NCBI GenBank assembly: GCA_964304625.1
Contig: OZ199839.1
Location: 4,774,001 to 4,838,000 of the forward strand
Direction of reading: 5' to 3'
Length of the DNA: 64,000 nt
DNA from: Kudoa neothunni
Lineage: Eukaryota; Cnidaria
Part shown: piece after piece, positions 23,112 to 35,395 of the stretch
How positions within the stretch are numbered: the stretch's first letter is position 1
Layout of the letters: each line of letters starts with the position of its first letter
The notes under the pieces: model-generated
The model's database searches: none
Told to the model about the DNA's origin: nothing
What the model saw: the letters and a program-made list of their open reading frames with translations, nothing else
Position numbers and translations under genes: made by a program

Positions 23112-23768
23112 GTGCAAATAGACACGTTCAGTTTATAAGGCTGAAAATTGCACTTGCATGTACGTGTTTTCAAAATCTAGTAACGCTAAGACAGCATTTC
23201 TCTTCCATAAACAACTTTTTGATATATTATGAATTTATAAACGTTAATTTTACGCAATTTTATTAACCGATTTGATGTTTTACCCATGCTTGCATTGTAC
23301 CTATGATTATCATATGTGAATGAGGTAAGATCTAATACGCGCTTAAAACCAAATAACGTATTATCAAATTTGGAAAAAACTGATACACGAGATTCAATTT
23401 ACAATAAAAAGAATCTAAAAGTAACTAAATAATAGAAAAACATATGAGCATGTAATACTAACACATAGATTCGGTTGGACGCAATAAGAACCATATCCCT
23501 ACTTTCCATTATATTCGCGGCGTTTACAAAAATCTCATTTATTACTATATTTGAAAAGGGATAAAATCCATGTAATTTGTATAATTTTTTAGATATCCTA
23601 AAATTTTAAACTATAATTATTTGTAATAGAAGTGTATCAAAATTTATCAGTTTGTTGTAGGAATAATTTTTTTATTCATTTACTTAATTTTTTCGAATAA
23701 TAATTAGCTCAAAATTCCCTTATTAATTGTAATTCGTAGAATCCACGTGTTTGTAGAATTAAACAAAC
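23112..23768. other. AT-rich spacer, probably including the undetected 5' end of hAT 2 (left arm)
   Basis: No gene seen. The left terminal repeat expected for hAT 2 was looked for here and not found. Confidence 0.4.
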
Positions 23769-26700
23769 ATGCCCTCCCGAGAGCGTACAGTTGTTGATGA
23801 AAATCGTAATTTTAATGATGATTGGACTCAAAAATATTTCTTCACCTATTCAATGAATAAAGCGGTGTGTTTTCTTTGTTTCGAATCAGTCGCCGTATTA
23901 ACCGTCGAAGGACCTTAAGTCGAAAAATTCAGTATGTGCCCATGGGGGTCATTTTTGACCCACAATTATTTTCTTATTTTATTGTGCAATTGACCCCAAA
24001 AGTTATTCTTGTAATTATTACTCACCACACAGCTATATTAACCGATTAGAAGTTCGCTTTAAAGGGAATAAAGCTGAGAAAAATGTAATTAATTCTTCGA
24101 TTAAATATTATAAGCATCTACGTTAAAAAGCTTGTTATTCTAGGTTTCAAATATATGTTTTATTGTATCTACATTGTTGAAAGTTTCTGGAGATAAAATA
24201 ATGTGGTTCGATCAAATATAGAAAAGAAATGAACACAAGCGACCTTACAAGGCATCAGACATGATTTTCGGGGAAAGTAGTTAATCACAAAATTGAAAGT
24301 AAGGTTAAGTACGGATCATGGTTGTAAATGTTTGAGTATGTCTATACATCCAAAATAAATAAATAAAATATGAAAATTTAAAATAGATTTATTTAAGAAT
24401 AAATCACATTAATTCCAGAGTTTCCTAAAGAGAAAGCAAGTTTTTTTCAAAGATAACATCACTCAGTTTCTAAACTACATGGTTAGCGTTAAAAAAAGTT
24501 TTTTTTAAATCTGTGCGACGAGAAAATAGGTCCCTTGTAGACATTGCACCGTATATTAGTTTTTTGACTAATATTTCGTCAACAAAATGAACATCGTGAT
24601 TTTTTCCGTGAATCAATAAATTCTGTGAATTAAGCGTTTCGCCAATATCAATACATTTATCAAATAGTTCTAAACTATATTTTAAATGCAAATGATAATG
24701 ACCCTTGAAAGTCTGGCGCAAATATTTACCAATAAGTTAGGATGCTCCCCCGAAGTTGATACACGTAGACTGCAATTTAGCCCCAAATTATTATCGTTAT
24801 CATAAGGCATTCCTAAATATAAATTTATTCTTAAATTAATAATCTAAAATGAAATGATATACTTTGTTTATCCCTACCGTTTAAAATACATGTAGCCGAT
24901 AAATCTTAATTTAATCTTATGACGTCATCGTAATCCTTCGATAGGAAAAAGGAAAACATACAATTTGTACCTTTATTGAACGTTCAATATATATTAATTG
25001 CGATAATTTGTCGTTGTTTATTTTTATCTATTAATAATTTTAATATGAAGTTATAGCGTGAAGTATGTTGACGTATGGAGAACACGTGTTCAATTATACA
25101 AGTTTTTTTTCTGGGACAGATTCTAATATTTTTCAAAAATTTGTGCTTATTTAGTATATTAATATATTTTCTAAGATTGTGTGAATTTTATACTGAAGCC
25201 TATGAGGCCTTCATTCATAAAAATATGATTTATCGAAAATGGGGTCACGATAGACCCCCTTGGTCCCGGGAGGGTTAAAGGAATATAACTTGAAACGGCA
25301 TCACGAAACGGAACCTGGGGAATTCAGTGAAAAAATCAACAATAACAACAAGGAACAGACTTAAAATACCTTGAAAGTTACCAAAAGCAACTCAGTTCAT
25401 TCAAAACGAAGTTTCTAACCCAAGAAAACGAATCTGGAGCAAGGTTTATGATATCACAACATTTCTCGGTGAAACAAACCATTTTTAGGTGGCGAATTTG
25501 TGAAAGAATGTATAATGGATTGTGTTAGCGTTGAATGTCCGGAATTGAAAAATAAGTTTGAAAATATTCCATTATCAAGAAGTACAGTTGTGCGTCGTAT
25601 AGAAATGATAAGTGAAAATTTAAGCCAACAATGAAAAGATATAAGAAAAGATTTTGTGTGTTATTCATTAGCTTTAGATGAAAGCACAGATATTAGAGAC
25701 ACTGTACAATTGTTTATTTTTATACGTGGAATAGACCCTAATTTTTATATCACTGAAGAGTTACTTTCTATGGAACCGATGGAAGGTACAACAACTGGAC
25801 AGGATTTGTTTGAATGTGTGGTTAAAGCAATTGAAAACAATGAATTACCTTGGAGTAAATTAACAAGCGTAACAACTGATGGCGCTGGCTCTTTATTGGG
25901 AAAAAATTTGGGAATGATTTAACTATTGGATGAAAAGTTTAAAAAGGAGATTCCCAACCATGCTTTTCTGTCATTTCACTTTTTTACATCAAGAAAGTGG
26001 AAATCTGCATTAAGTTTAAACCACATTATAATTCCAGTTGTGAACGCAACAAACATCATTTGTTCAAGAGCTCTGAATCACCATCAGTTCAGATCGTTGT
26101 TAAATGATCTTGATTCTGAGTACGGAGAGGTTATCTTCCATAACAATATATGAAGGTTAAGTTTAGGAAAAGTTTTGAAAAGAATTTGTTATCTGAGAGA
26201 CGAAATTAAAGATTTGAATTGTGAGTTTATCCATAATATAGACTGTGATGAATGGAGGTTTGAGCTTATGTTTGCAGTTGACATCTTTGAAAAACTCAAT
26301 GAATCAAACCTAAAGTTGTAAAGTAAATAATTTATGATTTATGAAATGCTCAACCACATTAAATCTTTTGAAGCGGAATTACCCCTTTTTATAAATCAAA
26401 TAAATGAGGGGAAATTTACTCACTTTCCATCGCTTGAAAAAGAAAAAGTGCCTCCGGCTATTGGTTTTAAAATAAAAAGCCATATGAAACCTTTATTAGA
26501 TGAGTTCAATATAAGATTAAAAGATTTTCGACAGGTTGAACCAAAATTTCAGATACTCACATCATTATTCTCTATTGATGCCAACACGGCTCCCGACGAG
26601 CTTCAGCTTGAACTGATAGATGTTCAACTTGATAATTTATTAAAAGAATTGTTTTTTGTTGTTCCATTAGTATAATTTTACAATTCGTTACCTGCTAAGA

Positions 26701-27717
26701 GTTTTTGATGTCTTCGAAATTTCGCTTCAGAAATATTTTCTATGTTAGGGTCAACCTATATTTGTGAGCAAAGTTTCTTCTGTTGGAAAATTAATAAAAA
26801 CAAGAATAAGTCCTTTCTGTCAGACAAAAACCCAGGAGTCGTACTGAGGATATCTTCAAGAAACTTAAAACTAAACCTTAAGCTATTAGTCCATTAAAAT
26901 ATTTAGTAATTTTTTTTCTTTATATTCTCGTTCTATTTAGCGTCTGAAATGCAACACCAATCACTTCAGAGTTGAAGCTTCATGACAAATATAAGTTTTA
27001 TTAATTGATATAATTAAGGGAAATTAAAAGAAATAATAAAAAGTAGGAAGTAATAAGTTATGATAACTTTTTCTGGTGGAATTCTTATTCTGAAAAATAT
27101 ATATACAAAACCTTAAAAGATGAATGTTACATTGATACTTACCAAAAATTACTATTTTTTTAATTTCATGTTATTTAATCAAAATTTGGAGTTGTAATAT
27201 TCCGTAATAAATTTTAAGAAAATTATCTCTGTAAGTTTATTATATTTGTCACAAAAAATTTAATGTAATCTAAAATATTATAGATCTAATTAATTTTGTT
27301 TTGTTTGATTATATTTAAATATATAATTTGAGTCTCATTTTAAAGTAGATGTCATATTGAATTGTATGTTTAAAATAATTGTATCAAAGTTATTTTTTTA
27401 AATATTTCATGTGTACTTTATGAAAAGTATTAACTTTACATAACTTTAGTTATAATTAAAATTTATTAAATATAAAACCTATTATTTCGATCGTAACCTG
27501 CAATAGTATGACGATCACAAAATTTCTATATTTTAAAAAATTATTTAATTCTTTTTTAAATTAATTTATAAACTAACTTGTTTATTGTACCAAAAATGTT
27601 AGAAAAGCCACCAATAGGTATTTAAGTTCTCAGAAAATACTTAATCAACAATGGACTCTCCAAGCTTTTGTAATGAGCCAATATGGCTCGCAGACCAAAA
27701 AGTTGTGCCCACCACTG
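23769..27717 (+). mobile_element. hAT element 2, GTF2IRD2/ZBED-like transposase remnant (left arm)
   Basis: The transposase starts MPSRERTVVDENRNFNDDW at 23,769 and reads into a BED finger (VCFLCFESVAVL). A piggyBac-like MITE (23,898-25,278) interrupts it, and it resumes KEYNLKRHHETEPGEF. Further pieces: FVKECIMDCVSVECPELK; FVCYSLALDESTDIRDTVQL (catalytic Asp) at about 25,650; TTDGAGSLLGKN; and IYEMLNHIKSFEAELPLF (26,334-26,675) with a decayed dimerisation segment (FASEIFSMLGSTYICEQSF) to about 26,780. Several stops and frameshifts exist besides the insertion. The 3' end at 27,717 reads inward CAGTGGTGGGCACAAC then TTTTTGGTCTGCGAGCC, a typical hAT terminus. The 5' terminus was not found. Confidence 0.8.
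23898..25278. mobile_element. piggyBac-like nonautonomous element, family PB-A member 2, inserted in the hAT 2 BED finger (left arm)
   Basis: Bounded by TTAA at 23,898-23,901 and 25,275-25,278. Left end: CCGTCGAAGGACC, with GGGGGTCATTTTTGACCC about 45 bp inside. Right end, read inward: CCCTCCCGGGACC, then GGGGGTC...GACCCC. The host codons GTA TTA A|AG GAA are restored if one TTAA and the element are removed, giving the expected BED sequence VLKEYNLKRH. One internal frame (24,470-24,721, minus) is unassigned; no transposase is visible. Confidence 0.82.
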
Positions 27718-28889
27718 CATTTACTTCAATATGGGCGTAGCGATTAATTATCCTTTTTTTGCGCCAAAAAACCAAAAGTTCAAATTTTGATCGATCACAA
27801 TCGGCAAATTCCGATTGTTAGAGATGTAAATAATTTTGTTTACTAGTAAATGTTTATTTATTCGTGATATGAGCCACGACAATGAGTTCGTTGAAGACAA
27901 ATATCAAACAGTGTCGGCACACTTGGCCAATTTAGAGGTAAGAAGTCAACTAATTTGTTTTCTTTTGAAAATTTATTTAATAATAGTTCATTTATTGTTA
28001 TATGTGGTTATGAAATTAAAATTTTGATACGAACACTATTTTACTTAATATTCCTATCCGTTGCAATAACCACTGCCTATTTAATTAGGCTTCAAAAGAA
28101 TTTTTCCGTCACTGAAATTTAGATATAATATTTTAACTTGAGAATATTATGATTGTCAAAAATACAGATCAACAATATCTTATATTGTTTACGAAATAAA
28201 AATTAAAGAAAAATCGCGTCCTACTACAACTTTTATAAAATAAGTGGGATCAATTCAAAATAATCAAACATAAATTTATAACCTCTTTAATAATTAGTTG
28301 TTTAAACTAATTTTTTTATAAGAGTAAATGTGCGCATTTTTAATAAGTAATTTACAAATTTATTAAAAAATGCAGTCTAAATTTTTCTCAATATTATTAT
28401 TCATGAGGGTTAATTCCGCGTCTAATTTTTCTGGATGATTCAAATTTAGTTCACTAATTTTACTATAATCTTTTATTAAAACCTAACCATAAATTTTGTT
28501 CTTCAAACAAATTTTTTATTTAATAGTACCAACATTATATATCTATCATTTTTTAAAATTTAAGCCTAAAAATTTTGTTCAGAATCATTAGAACTCATAA
28601 AATATTATGTTGAAACACCAAAACATAAAAAATGTTTCGTATATTCATTGGTAATCCCAAGAGATACTTTAGAAACTAAAATATTGATCGTTTAAATAGA
28701 AAAGCAGCCAATTCAATATTAAATTAGTTTAGAGAGAATCAAACAATAGAGACTGATATTTTTAAAGAAATCTATAATTTAACAAAAATCAAAATATTGA
28801 AGTTCGAGTAAATTATCTCTTCGGTGAACTGTGATCCAGGACGCTTGGGCTAAAATTGAATGTGTACACAAAGTGTAAAAAATTAGGAG
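27718..28889. other. AT-rich region with one candidate orphan exon (left arm)
   Basis: At 27,869-27,937 a plus-strand ATG opens 23 codons (MSHDNEFVEDKYQTVSAHL, then ANLE), ending at a strong donor (GAG|GTAAGA). It looks like a real first exon, but I found no matching downstream exon. A minus-strand piece at about 28,372-28,490 (EKLDAELTLMNNNIEKN) is also coiled-coil-like but unsupported. The rest is AT-rich with nothing recognised. Mirrored at 48,656-49,827. Confidence 0.35.
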
Positions 28890-29621
28890 TTACAGCGAAC
28901 CACTCGAATCTTGTCTTTGAAGAACAGATAATTTCAGGGCAACGTCTTCTATGATAGTATTCCACTTTTTAAATTCTTCATGATCCTCTTCTTCAATCTA
29001 CAAATAAATTTAATAAAAATGCTTTCTGTTGTTCCACTATACATCAGAGAATGGATCTGGATTTTCACTTGGGATTTGACGCTAAAAAGTGTAAAATATT
29101 AAACCCAACCAACAACTAAAACCTTGGTGCGGGTTTTAATGGAAATCCTTTTGGTTATATCTTTTTGGGTGGTTAAAACCCTTTGTTGTAAGACGATTAA
29201 AGATGCAAGTGTTTTTTCCTTTCTATATATACAAATTTTAGTCATTCAAAAAACACATTAATTTTTACGCTTTAAGACGACGTTGAGTCGTTGCCAAATC
29301 TTTTAGAATCAACATCTAAGTTAGAGTGTACTTTAAATGAATTAAAATGAGGTTTACTTTAAGTCTAATATTTTGTTCAAATTGGTTGGCTTTTAAAAGT
29401 TTCTGTTCCTTTCGATTGAGGACATCTATTTCTTGTCGAAGTTGCGATTCATTAGTGTTCAGCTACGAATGCAATACGTTTGTAGTTATAAAACGATACT
29501 GAGGACCACAATTTTTTTATAAGTATACCTCTTCGAAAGCTTCAGAGCACATTCTAAATGATTCATCGATGGAAGGTTTTTTTTTGAAAAACCGTTTGAT
29601 AGAATCAAAAAATGGAGCCAT
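28890..29621 (-). CDS. Coiled-coil protein, possibly Snf7/CHMP-like (left-arm copy, six exons)
   Basis: Left-arm copy of the gene described at 47,924-48,655, with the same exons in reverse order. It is head-to-head with the F-box gene that starts at 30,342. Splice sites and frame look the same as in the right arm. Confidence 0.55.
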
Positions 29622-30341
29622 TTGCTTTCAACCTGGTTGAATTATTATTGTTATTCTTCCGGCTGAAGCACTAACGTTAAATCTTAATCTTTCGTTTAAA
29701 AAATATATCAATGGACGGTCTTATCTAAGGAAATTATTCTAGCAAGTGGCCGTGTTTGCCGATCTTCAAACAAAACAACGGTGCCCGAACTCAGAAACAC
29801 ATTCAACATGGAATGTTTAGCTTTTTGCCATCCAAACGACAAACAACAGCATAAATTTTAAAAGTTGTGTCGGTACGTAATATGTGATGGGTAAAATATT
29901 CGGCTATATTTTATCATCATTAGAAACATGACTTAACACATTTTTTCATCAATAGCAATAGTTTGAGTTTGGTGTTGTCAAATAAACTGTTTGTCTCAAA
30001 CATAACAATGTTTTCTTGTTTAATCAACATTTCATGTGTTCACTTTGATTGGTTGTTTTAACAAAAATAATAAACAGTAATGTTTAATCGATCTGAATGA
30101 ATATATTTAGAATGGTACTTAAAATAATCAATCAAAAGACACAAACTATTTTAGGAACACTCTGTAGTTGGCTTCAATTAAATGCTATGTTTATTTGATA
30201 TAACACGCAATTATTCTACATTGTATAATTCGATAGGTATTAAATAAAATCAATTTGGCTACTTCTATGGAATAAAACAAAACATGACGATGCAAAACGA
30301 GCTAAGTTATACACATCGAAATTGATGCGCGCATCGTAGGC
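29622..30341. promoter_or_regulatory. Bidirectional intergenic region between the coiled-coil and F-box genes (left arm)
   Basis: The 720 bp between divergent ATGs should contain both promoters. No specific element is claimed; the sequence is AT-rich without repeats I recognise. Mirrored at 47,204-47,923. Confidence 0.4.
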
Positions 30342-32459
30342 ATGACATGGACTTTAGAGGGTTTGGATCTTAGAGATTTCACACGAATATGCTTATTTCT
30401 TGATTACATTAGTGTTTGTCGTCTGTCGGCTATATCGAAAGAATTACATCATATAACCAACAGAAATTTTATCTGGAAAAAGCTATTCAAAGAAAAATAC
30501 AACAGTCTATTCTTTTTATTTGATTCTATTCCATCGCATGATATCAGCTGGAAACAGCTTTTATTGGAAATGCGAACCATTGTTCAAAGAACACGAATGA
30601 GTTCAAGATATTTGGTGCAAGCTGAATCGCATAGTCTTGCTTATGATGAGAGAGTGGGTGCGAATTTCGATAGAAAACTCTCTCAAATAATTACACTATG
30701 GATACCAAAAGTTATTAGTGGATATGGCCGTATTCCACATGATTCAGATGTGTTGACGGCGTTATTTCGTCTCAAACACTACTCGTGGGAATTTATGCGA
30801 AAACACGATTATGTATCGAAACGGAAAAATAATGTGGTAGACACCTACTCATTTCTACCTGATCCTTTCCCCTCTAATTCGTTAGAGACCTCGTTGGTGC
30901 ATATAGAACAACGAAAACGCTCCATTCAACAGGGTTTCTATTTGAAACCCTATCAAGTGATAAGCAGCAGTTGTTTGTTGTATCGATTGATGTCCTGCTA
31001 TAAGAAAAAGCCGTTTGTTGAATCGCTCACCTACAGCCAAATATGGAATATGTCGTTTTACCACGCCGAATACGATATGTTGATTGAGTTTTTGTGATTC
31101 GTTTGGTGGATTCACCGTGGTGGTTGAGAATAATCCCAGATTTTGTGGAGTACCTTTTCTAAAATTCCACCATGATTTGGTGGAATTTTTAAATTTTCTA
31201 ATGTCGCCATTTTTCAATATCCATCCGTTGGGTGAGTATGTCGGTCTGATCGATGTACCTCAACCCTATCAACATGCTAAGCATTTAATTTCTCTCTATC
31301 CTATGTGTCGTAATTTACGTCCTACAGCGTGCAGATCAAAAAAAAAATCGTTTCCATTTAAACCAAAAATTCACTCCAAATACAACCTAATGAAAAGTCA
31401 TTATTTTCACAAATTTGACCCAGAACAAAATAGTGATAATTCAAGCTCCACCAAAGTAAAACTTGTGAGAAGTGAAAGTGATTTGTTGTTGTATAAAAAG
31501 AAACGTCACTTTGAACGTTCCTCCAAAGGTACTCGTTTGGTGCTTGGATAATGCTGACATATTTTCTAATGCTGTAGATGACAATTTTTTACAATTTTAC
31601 TATCTCTTGTCAACCAGTGATGCCTCCCATCGAACTATTTGACACCGGTTGCTACCAAATACCACATTATATCGATAGCAAGGATGTGTGTTGTGAAATG
31701 GTAATGACCTATCCAGATGAAGTTACCACCTGCGCTGACCATGGCGACAATAGTTCGTCATCAAATAGTCTAGAAAATCTCTCGATTGAATCTCCCTTCA
31801 AACCTTCCTACTGTTACAATTGTACTGATTATATTTCGTCGGTCGATTCCAGAGATAACCAACTCCGAGAAGTGCAAGACGATATCAATGAAACTTGGAG
31901 CTTTGAATCTTGTGGTTATTTCAAAGGAGAAACGATATACTTCAATCCTCATTTTGACGCTTGGTTTTTTGTTAGGACCAACCTTCCGGTGGTATTCGAC
32001 AACAAAATCATTATTAAGGCCCACAAAATAATGTTGCATTCATGTTGGTGTGCACATTATCTAATTAGGTTAATTTTTGTAGAAATGCCCTAAAAAATAT
32101 TAAAACCAAAAAGCTTTTTAATCCATATCGACCACCCATCCCCAGCTCATTGGTGTTATATCGACTTAAGTGTCTGTACGAACGATGTTGCTATGATTTC
32201 TATCCTACAGATCCTTGTAGTGTGTGGTCGGTCTACCTTAGAAATATCAACTACGATTGTTCAATTCATTTATACGATTATAATGGTACACCTCTTCCTG
32301 CCACCTGTAAATGACTTTATTTTAGGATGGTTCAATGTGGAAGTTCCCTCTGCTGACCTTCCGCAAGAATTCTATGTTGATGTTGCCACCCTTTTAAAAG
32401 TGCTTCACTCCGAACATTTTACTCATCCTTGTGGGGTTGTAGCTGGTTGTATAGCTTAG
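30342..32459 (+). CDS. F-box protein gene (left-arm copy, frame-interrupted)
   Basis: Left-arm copy of the gene described at 45,088-47,203. It has the same 49-nt intron (31,529-31,577). A T run at about 31,091 is one base longer than in the right arm and breaks exon 1 here. Another T run at about 31,585 differs by one base and breaks the start of exon 2. The two 3' frame changes near 32,070 and 32,310 are present in both arms. Confidence 0.6.
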
Positions 32460-32864
32460 GTTTTTTGTAATTCAATCTGTCCATTCCTTTTGTATATCTT
32501 CGTTTGTTACATATTGATGTTTATAAAAAATTTCTCTAAATATATGCTTTATGTTTTCATTTAACCCTTTATTTTTAAATCCTTAATCTAACTTAAGAAA
32601 CGAATATTTTTCGTTCATAATTTTTGTGATTTAATAATTTTAACTTAATTTTCTCAAAATAAAAGTCATCTAGTTAATAACAAAGTGTGTACAGGCATGA
32701 GGTCGTATAGAAACATTGAGCTAAGCCATTAATTCACCTTTAAATTTATACAACTCTTACTGGGCTTTACTCTCTATTTCAGGATTGTTGACAATCAATT
32801 TCGGATATTGCATAAAAAACGATATATACCAATTATAAAAAAAATAATTAGCATTATTCTATAG
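32460..32864. other. 3' flank of the F-box gene (left arm)
   Basis: AT-rich 3' region with nothing recognised apart from the TTCTATAG target sequence at its right end (32,857-32,864). Confidence 0.4.
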
Positions 32865-33517
32865 CAGGGCCCGGCAAATTTATTGGGTTGTCGAGCCGGA
32901 GGGTCATGCCAAATTAGAAGGCAGGCCAGAATATATTTAAATACTTTAGATGTAGCGAATTTTTCTCAGCACAATTGAAAATTGGATTAGTAAATTTACA
33001 TTTTGAAATTTAAAAGAATACGCTTTCATTGTGACGCGAGAAAAAATATAACGAATGCTCGACATTTTTTATGAGGAAATGATTGGTTTTTGTACCATTT
33101 TTTATTTTAAAGTTTGCTTGATTTTTATTGAGACTGAATTTAAAAATTTATATACGTAAATGATGGTTTGAAATCGTAAAGAATATTAATGAAACGTTTT
33201 CATTTGTCATAATAAGATTAGTATCATACAATCAGTAAAAATAAATAATGATTTTGTTTTGGGGAATAATTTAATCTTAATTTTGTTTTTTTATACATTT
33301 ATATTTAGAAAAGAGGGGATAATGTCTAATTAACTTAGTTTACATTGCTACTAAGCTTATTTGTGTTGAAAAGATTGATATATAAAAACTGGGGAAATGA
33401 TACAAATAATATTTAATAAAAAAAACAATTTAACTTTATTATTAACATCCTCGTGGGCCGGATGAGGAAAACTTCGGGGTCAAATTTGGCCCGCGGGCCG
33501 GTCGTTGTCGACTCCTG
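32865..33517. mobile_element. hAT MITE, 653 bp (left arm)
   Basis: Left end CAGGGCCCGGCAAATT; right end, read inward, CAGGAGTCGACAACGACC then GGCCCGCGGGCC. Flanked by TTCTATAG (32,857-32,864) and TTCTATAA (33,518-33,525), an 8-bp hAT duplication with one mismatch. The GC-rich ends enclose an AT-rich centre without coding. Confidence 0.85.
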
Positions 33518-33641
33518 TTCTATAACTATACTTTCAATACGACAAAATTTTACATTACCCGTTACTACCTACGATAAAAGCGTCATTCACACCAACAGAT
33601 TTTATCATAATAAGGAAGCCTTGGAAGGCATCAAGTACATA

Positions 33642-34090
33642 TTACCGAAAATTTATTTCGCATTGAACAACCCACATTGCAGTAACATTTAAAATCATAG
33701 TGATGTTTTGTCCCCTGCTATTCTGTAAAATAAGATTCGGTGTAATATCTTTAGATGCTTGGTCCTGAGTGCAGGTCTTATACAAATTAAAGGAGGTTTC
33801 ATCAACAAAAACAAGTTTTTTGGCACCTTGTTTGAATTGAAAGATTACTATACCGTTCAACAAAATCTTCCCGGTAGGTCTTGGATAGATCAGAATTTCG
33901 GGCCGGTGAAGCGCTCCATTTTAATTTAAATACAATATTGTTAATTTTAAACCATCTCTAAAACTATTGTTCCACTGATAATTCTAATTTCTCGATCATA
34001 AGAGAAATAGATAAGATGTAATTGTCATTGATGAGGTCAAGTAATTTCTTTTACGTCATCACTGAACTTGCGTCCTCCTTTTAAATGGTG
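33642..34090 (-). pseudogene. Tc1/mariner (IS630-like) transposase fragment (left arm)
   Basis: Minus strand: KLVFVDETSFNLYKTC, with the first catalytic Asp, then NSRGQNITMILNVTAM, the usual S-x-RG-x-N-I block after it. Upstream (about 33,975-34,090) a helix-turn-helix-like piece reads LKGGRKFSDDVKKLLDLI. The second and third catalytic residues and both ends are missing, and the two parts are in different frames. In the left arm an A6 run (A5 on the right) shifts the frame just before FVDET. Confidence 0.65.
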
Positions 34091-35395
34091 ACATTGTTTC
34101 AGTTTCTCGGTACTTATTTGCATCTTGAACGGTTGAAACGTTTTTTAAAAAATGTTCTACTTAAGTTTGGATTTTACCCTAATCTGCCATTAATTGACAA
34201 ATTCTTTTATTTTCATCTTCCAATATTTTGTTGTATCCCAACATTACTCTTAAGTACGTTAACGTATACCCAATAATAGTTTAAATTTAAAAATTTCCGA
34301 ACTTGAAAATCAACATTCTGCCATTGATTGCCGACATTTCCGAAATAGGAAGTAAAATCCGGTAATGAATAGTTTTAACTTTTCTACAATAGCGCTAGGA
34401 GTATCCATACTAAAAAATAGGAGTTTCAGCTTACTTGCACAAATTTATGATACTTAAATTTATCTGTTGTTTGTGGAAATTATCGTAAATTAGTTGCTGA
34501 GAAAATTCAACTATAAAAATTAATATTAAACAATTTTTAAAGTCTTATTGATTTTTAAAAATAGAAATCGGAAGTAATTGCCATCGATCGCCTAAATTAA
34601 TCCTAAAAATCCGATTTGTCCGATTGAAATCGCGGTATCATATATTGTTATCTCCTTCTTTTATTCAACGTTGCGTCATTTTCAATCACATAAAGACAGA
34701 CAACACTTATGGTAAAATTCATTATCAATTGTAGTGTGCCCAAAATATCCATGTAAGAGTTGAGAAATTAATCTAATTCTCACCTATTAATCACCTGAGT
34801 GTCTGAAAACGATTGTACACTTAATTTTTTAAGACCAAAGTGGACCCGTGCGTTTTTTCGAATATTTATTCAAAAAAATATTTTTAGTTATGTCATGAGT
34901 TGAAACATTTGTCCTAACTATAACCTGAAACAAAACATTTGATGTGAGTTCAACCGAACAAGTACGAGAGTTAATCCAGGTTGTTGGTATATTAAACCTC
35001 GAAGGGACGATGCGTCTGAAAATTACGTAGGGGGACAGAGTGGGGTCCAAATGGGCCCCAGCAATTTTAGCTTATTCTTTGAATTTTTTTACCAAGTCGC
35101 GCATTCTCAACCAATACATATCGAAATTAGCACTGGTGATGAAGTGTGGACCCTGAGTAATCCACACATAACCCTTTAATCCTAAATTTGCGCAAAAAAG
35201 AAATGTGTATATACTATTTACATAGATGTTAACAAAGCATGCTAAGATAAAAAGTTGTTACTAACGAAGTAAAAAATTTAAGATATTGCGCTAAAACTAA
35301 AATCTCTCTACTGTGTAACATTTTGTTTAGTTTAATCCCCGCTTAATCTTCTTTTCGAATTCTGCGAAATAGGCAAGGAACCAGCGAACGGTGGC
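34091..35395. other. Region with a candidate ORF and a piggyBac-like end remnant (left arm)
   Basis: Holds the mirror of the right-arm candidate ORF (43,149-43,343), here disrupted by a one-base A-run difference. At 35,033-35,062 GACAGAGTGGGGTCC then AAATGGGCCCC resembles the subterminal palindrome of the PB-A family, but no TTAA plus CCCT terminus adjoins it. A CCCTTTAA at about 35,172 could be a decayed end. Otherwise nothing recognised. Confidence 0.3.

Noticed and set aside
28372-28490. Minus-strand coiled-coil-like piece (EKLDAELTLMNNNIEKN) as a fourth member of the small coiled-coil family
   Set aside because: Resemblance to exon 2 of paralog 1 is limited to a few residues. No flanking splice sites of the right phase and no neighbouring exons were found.
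32066-32082. A possible 14-nt intron (GTTAATTTTTGTAG) in the F-box gene that would restore the frame
   Set aside because: It is far shorter than any other intron here (39 nt or more). Longer GT-AG choices using the same acceptor create stops. A simple indel is likelier.
32310-32332. A possible 19-nt intron (GTAAATGACTTTATTTTAG) in the F-box gene
   Set aside because: Joining its flanks gives an in-frame TGA, and the downstream frame already reads through the segment. A frame change is the simpler reading.
33453-33692. 79-codon ORF spanning the end of the hAT MITE
   Set aside because: It reads through the terminal repeat and target duplication. A by-product of the GC-rich end, not a gene.
35033-35180. 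A third complete piggyBac-like MITE
   Set aside because: Only one subterminal palindrome and a doubtful CCCTTTAA. No paired TTAA ends could be placed.
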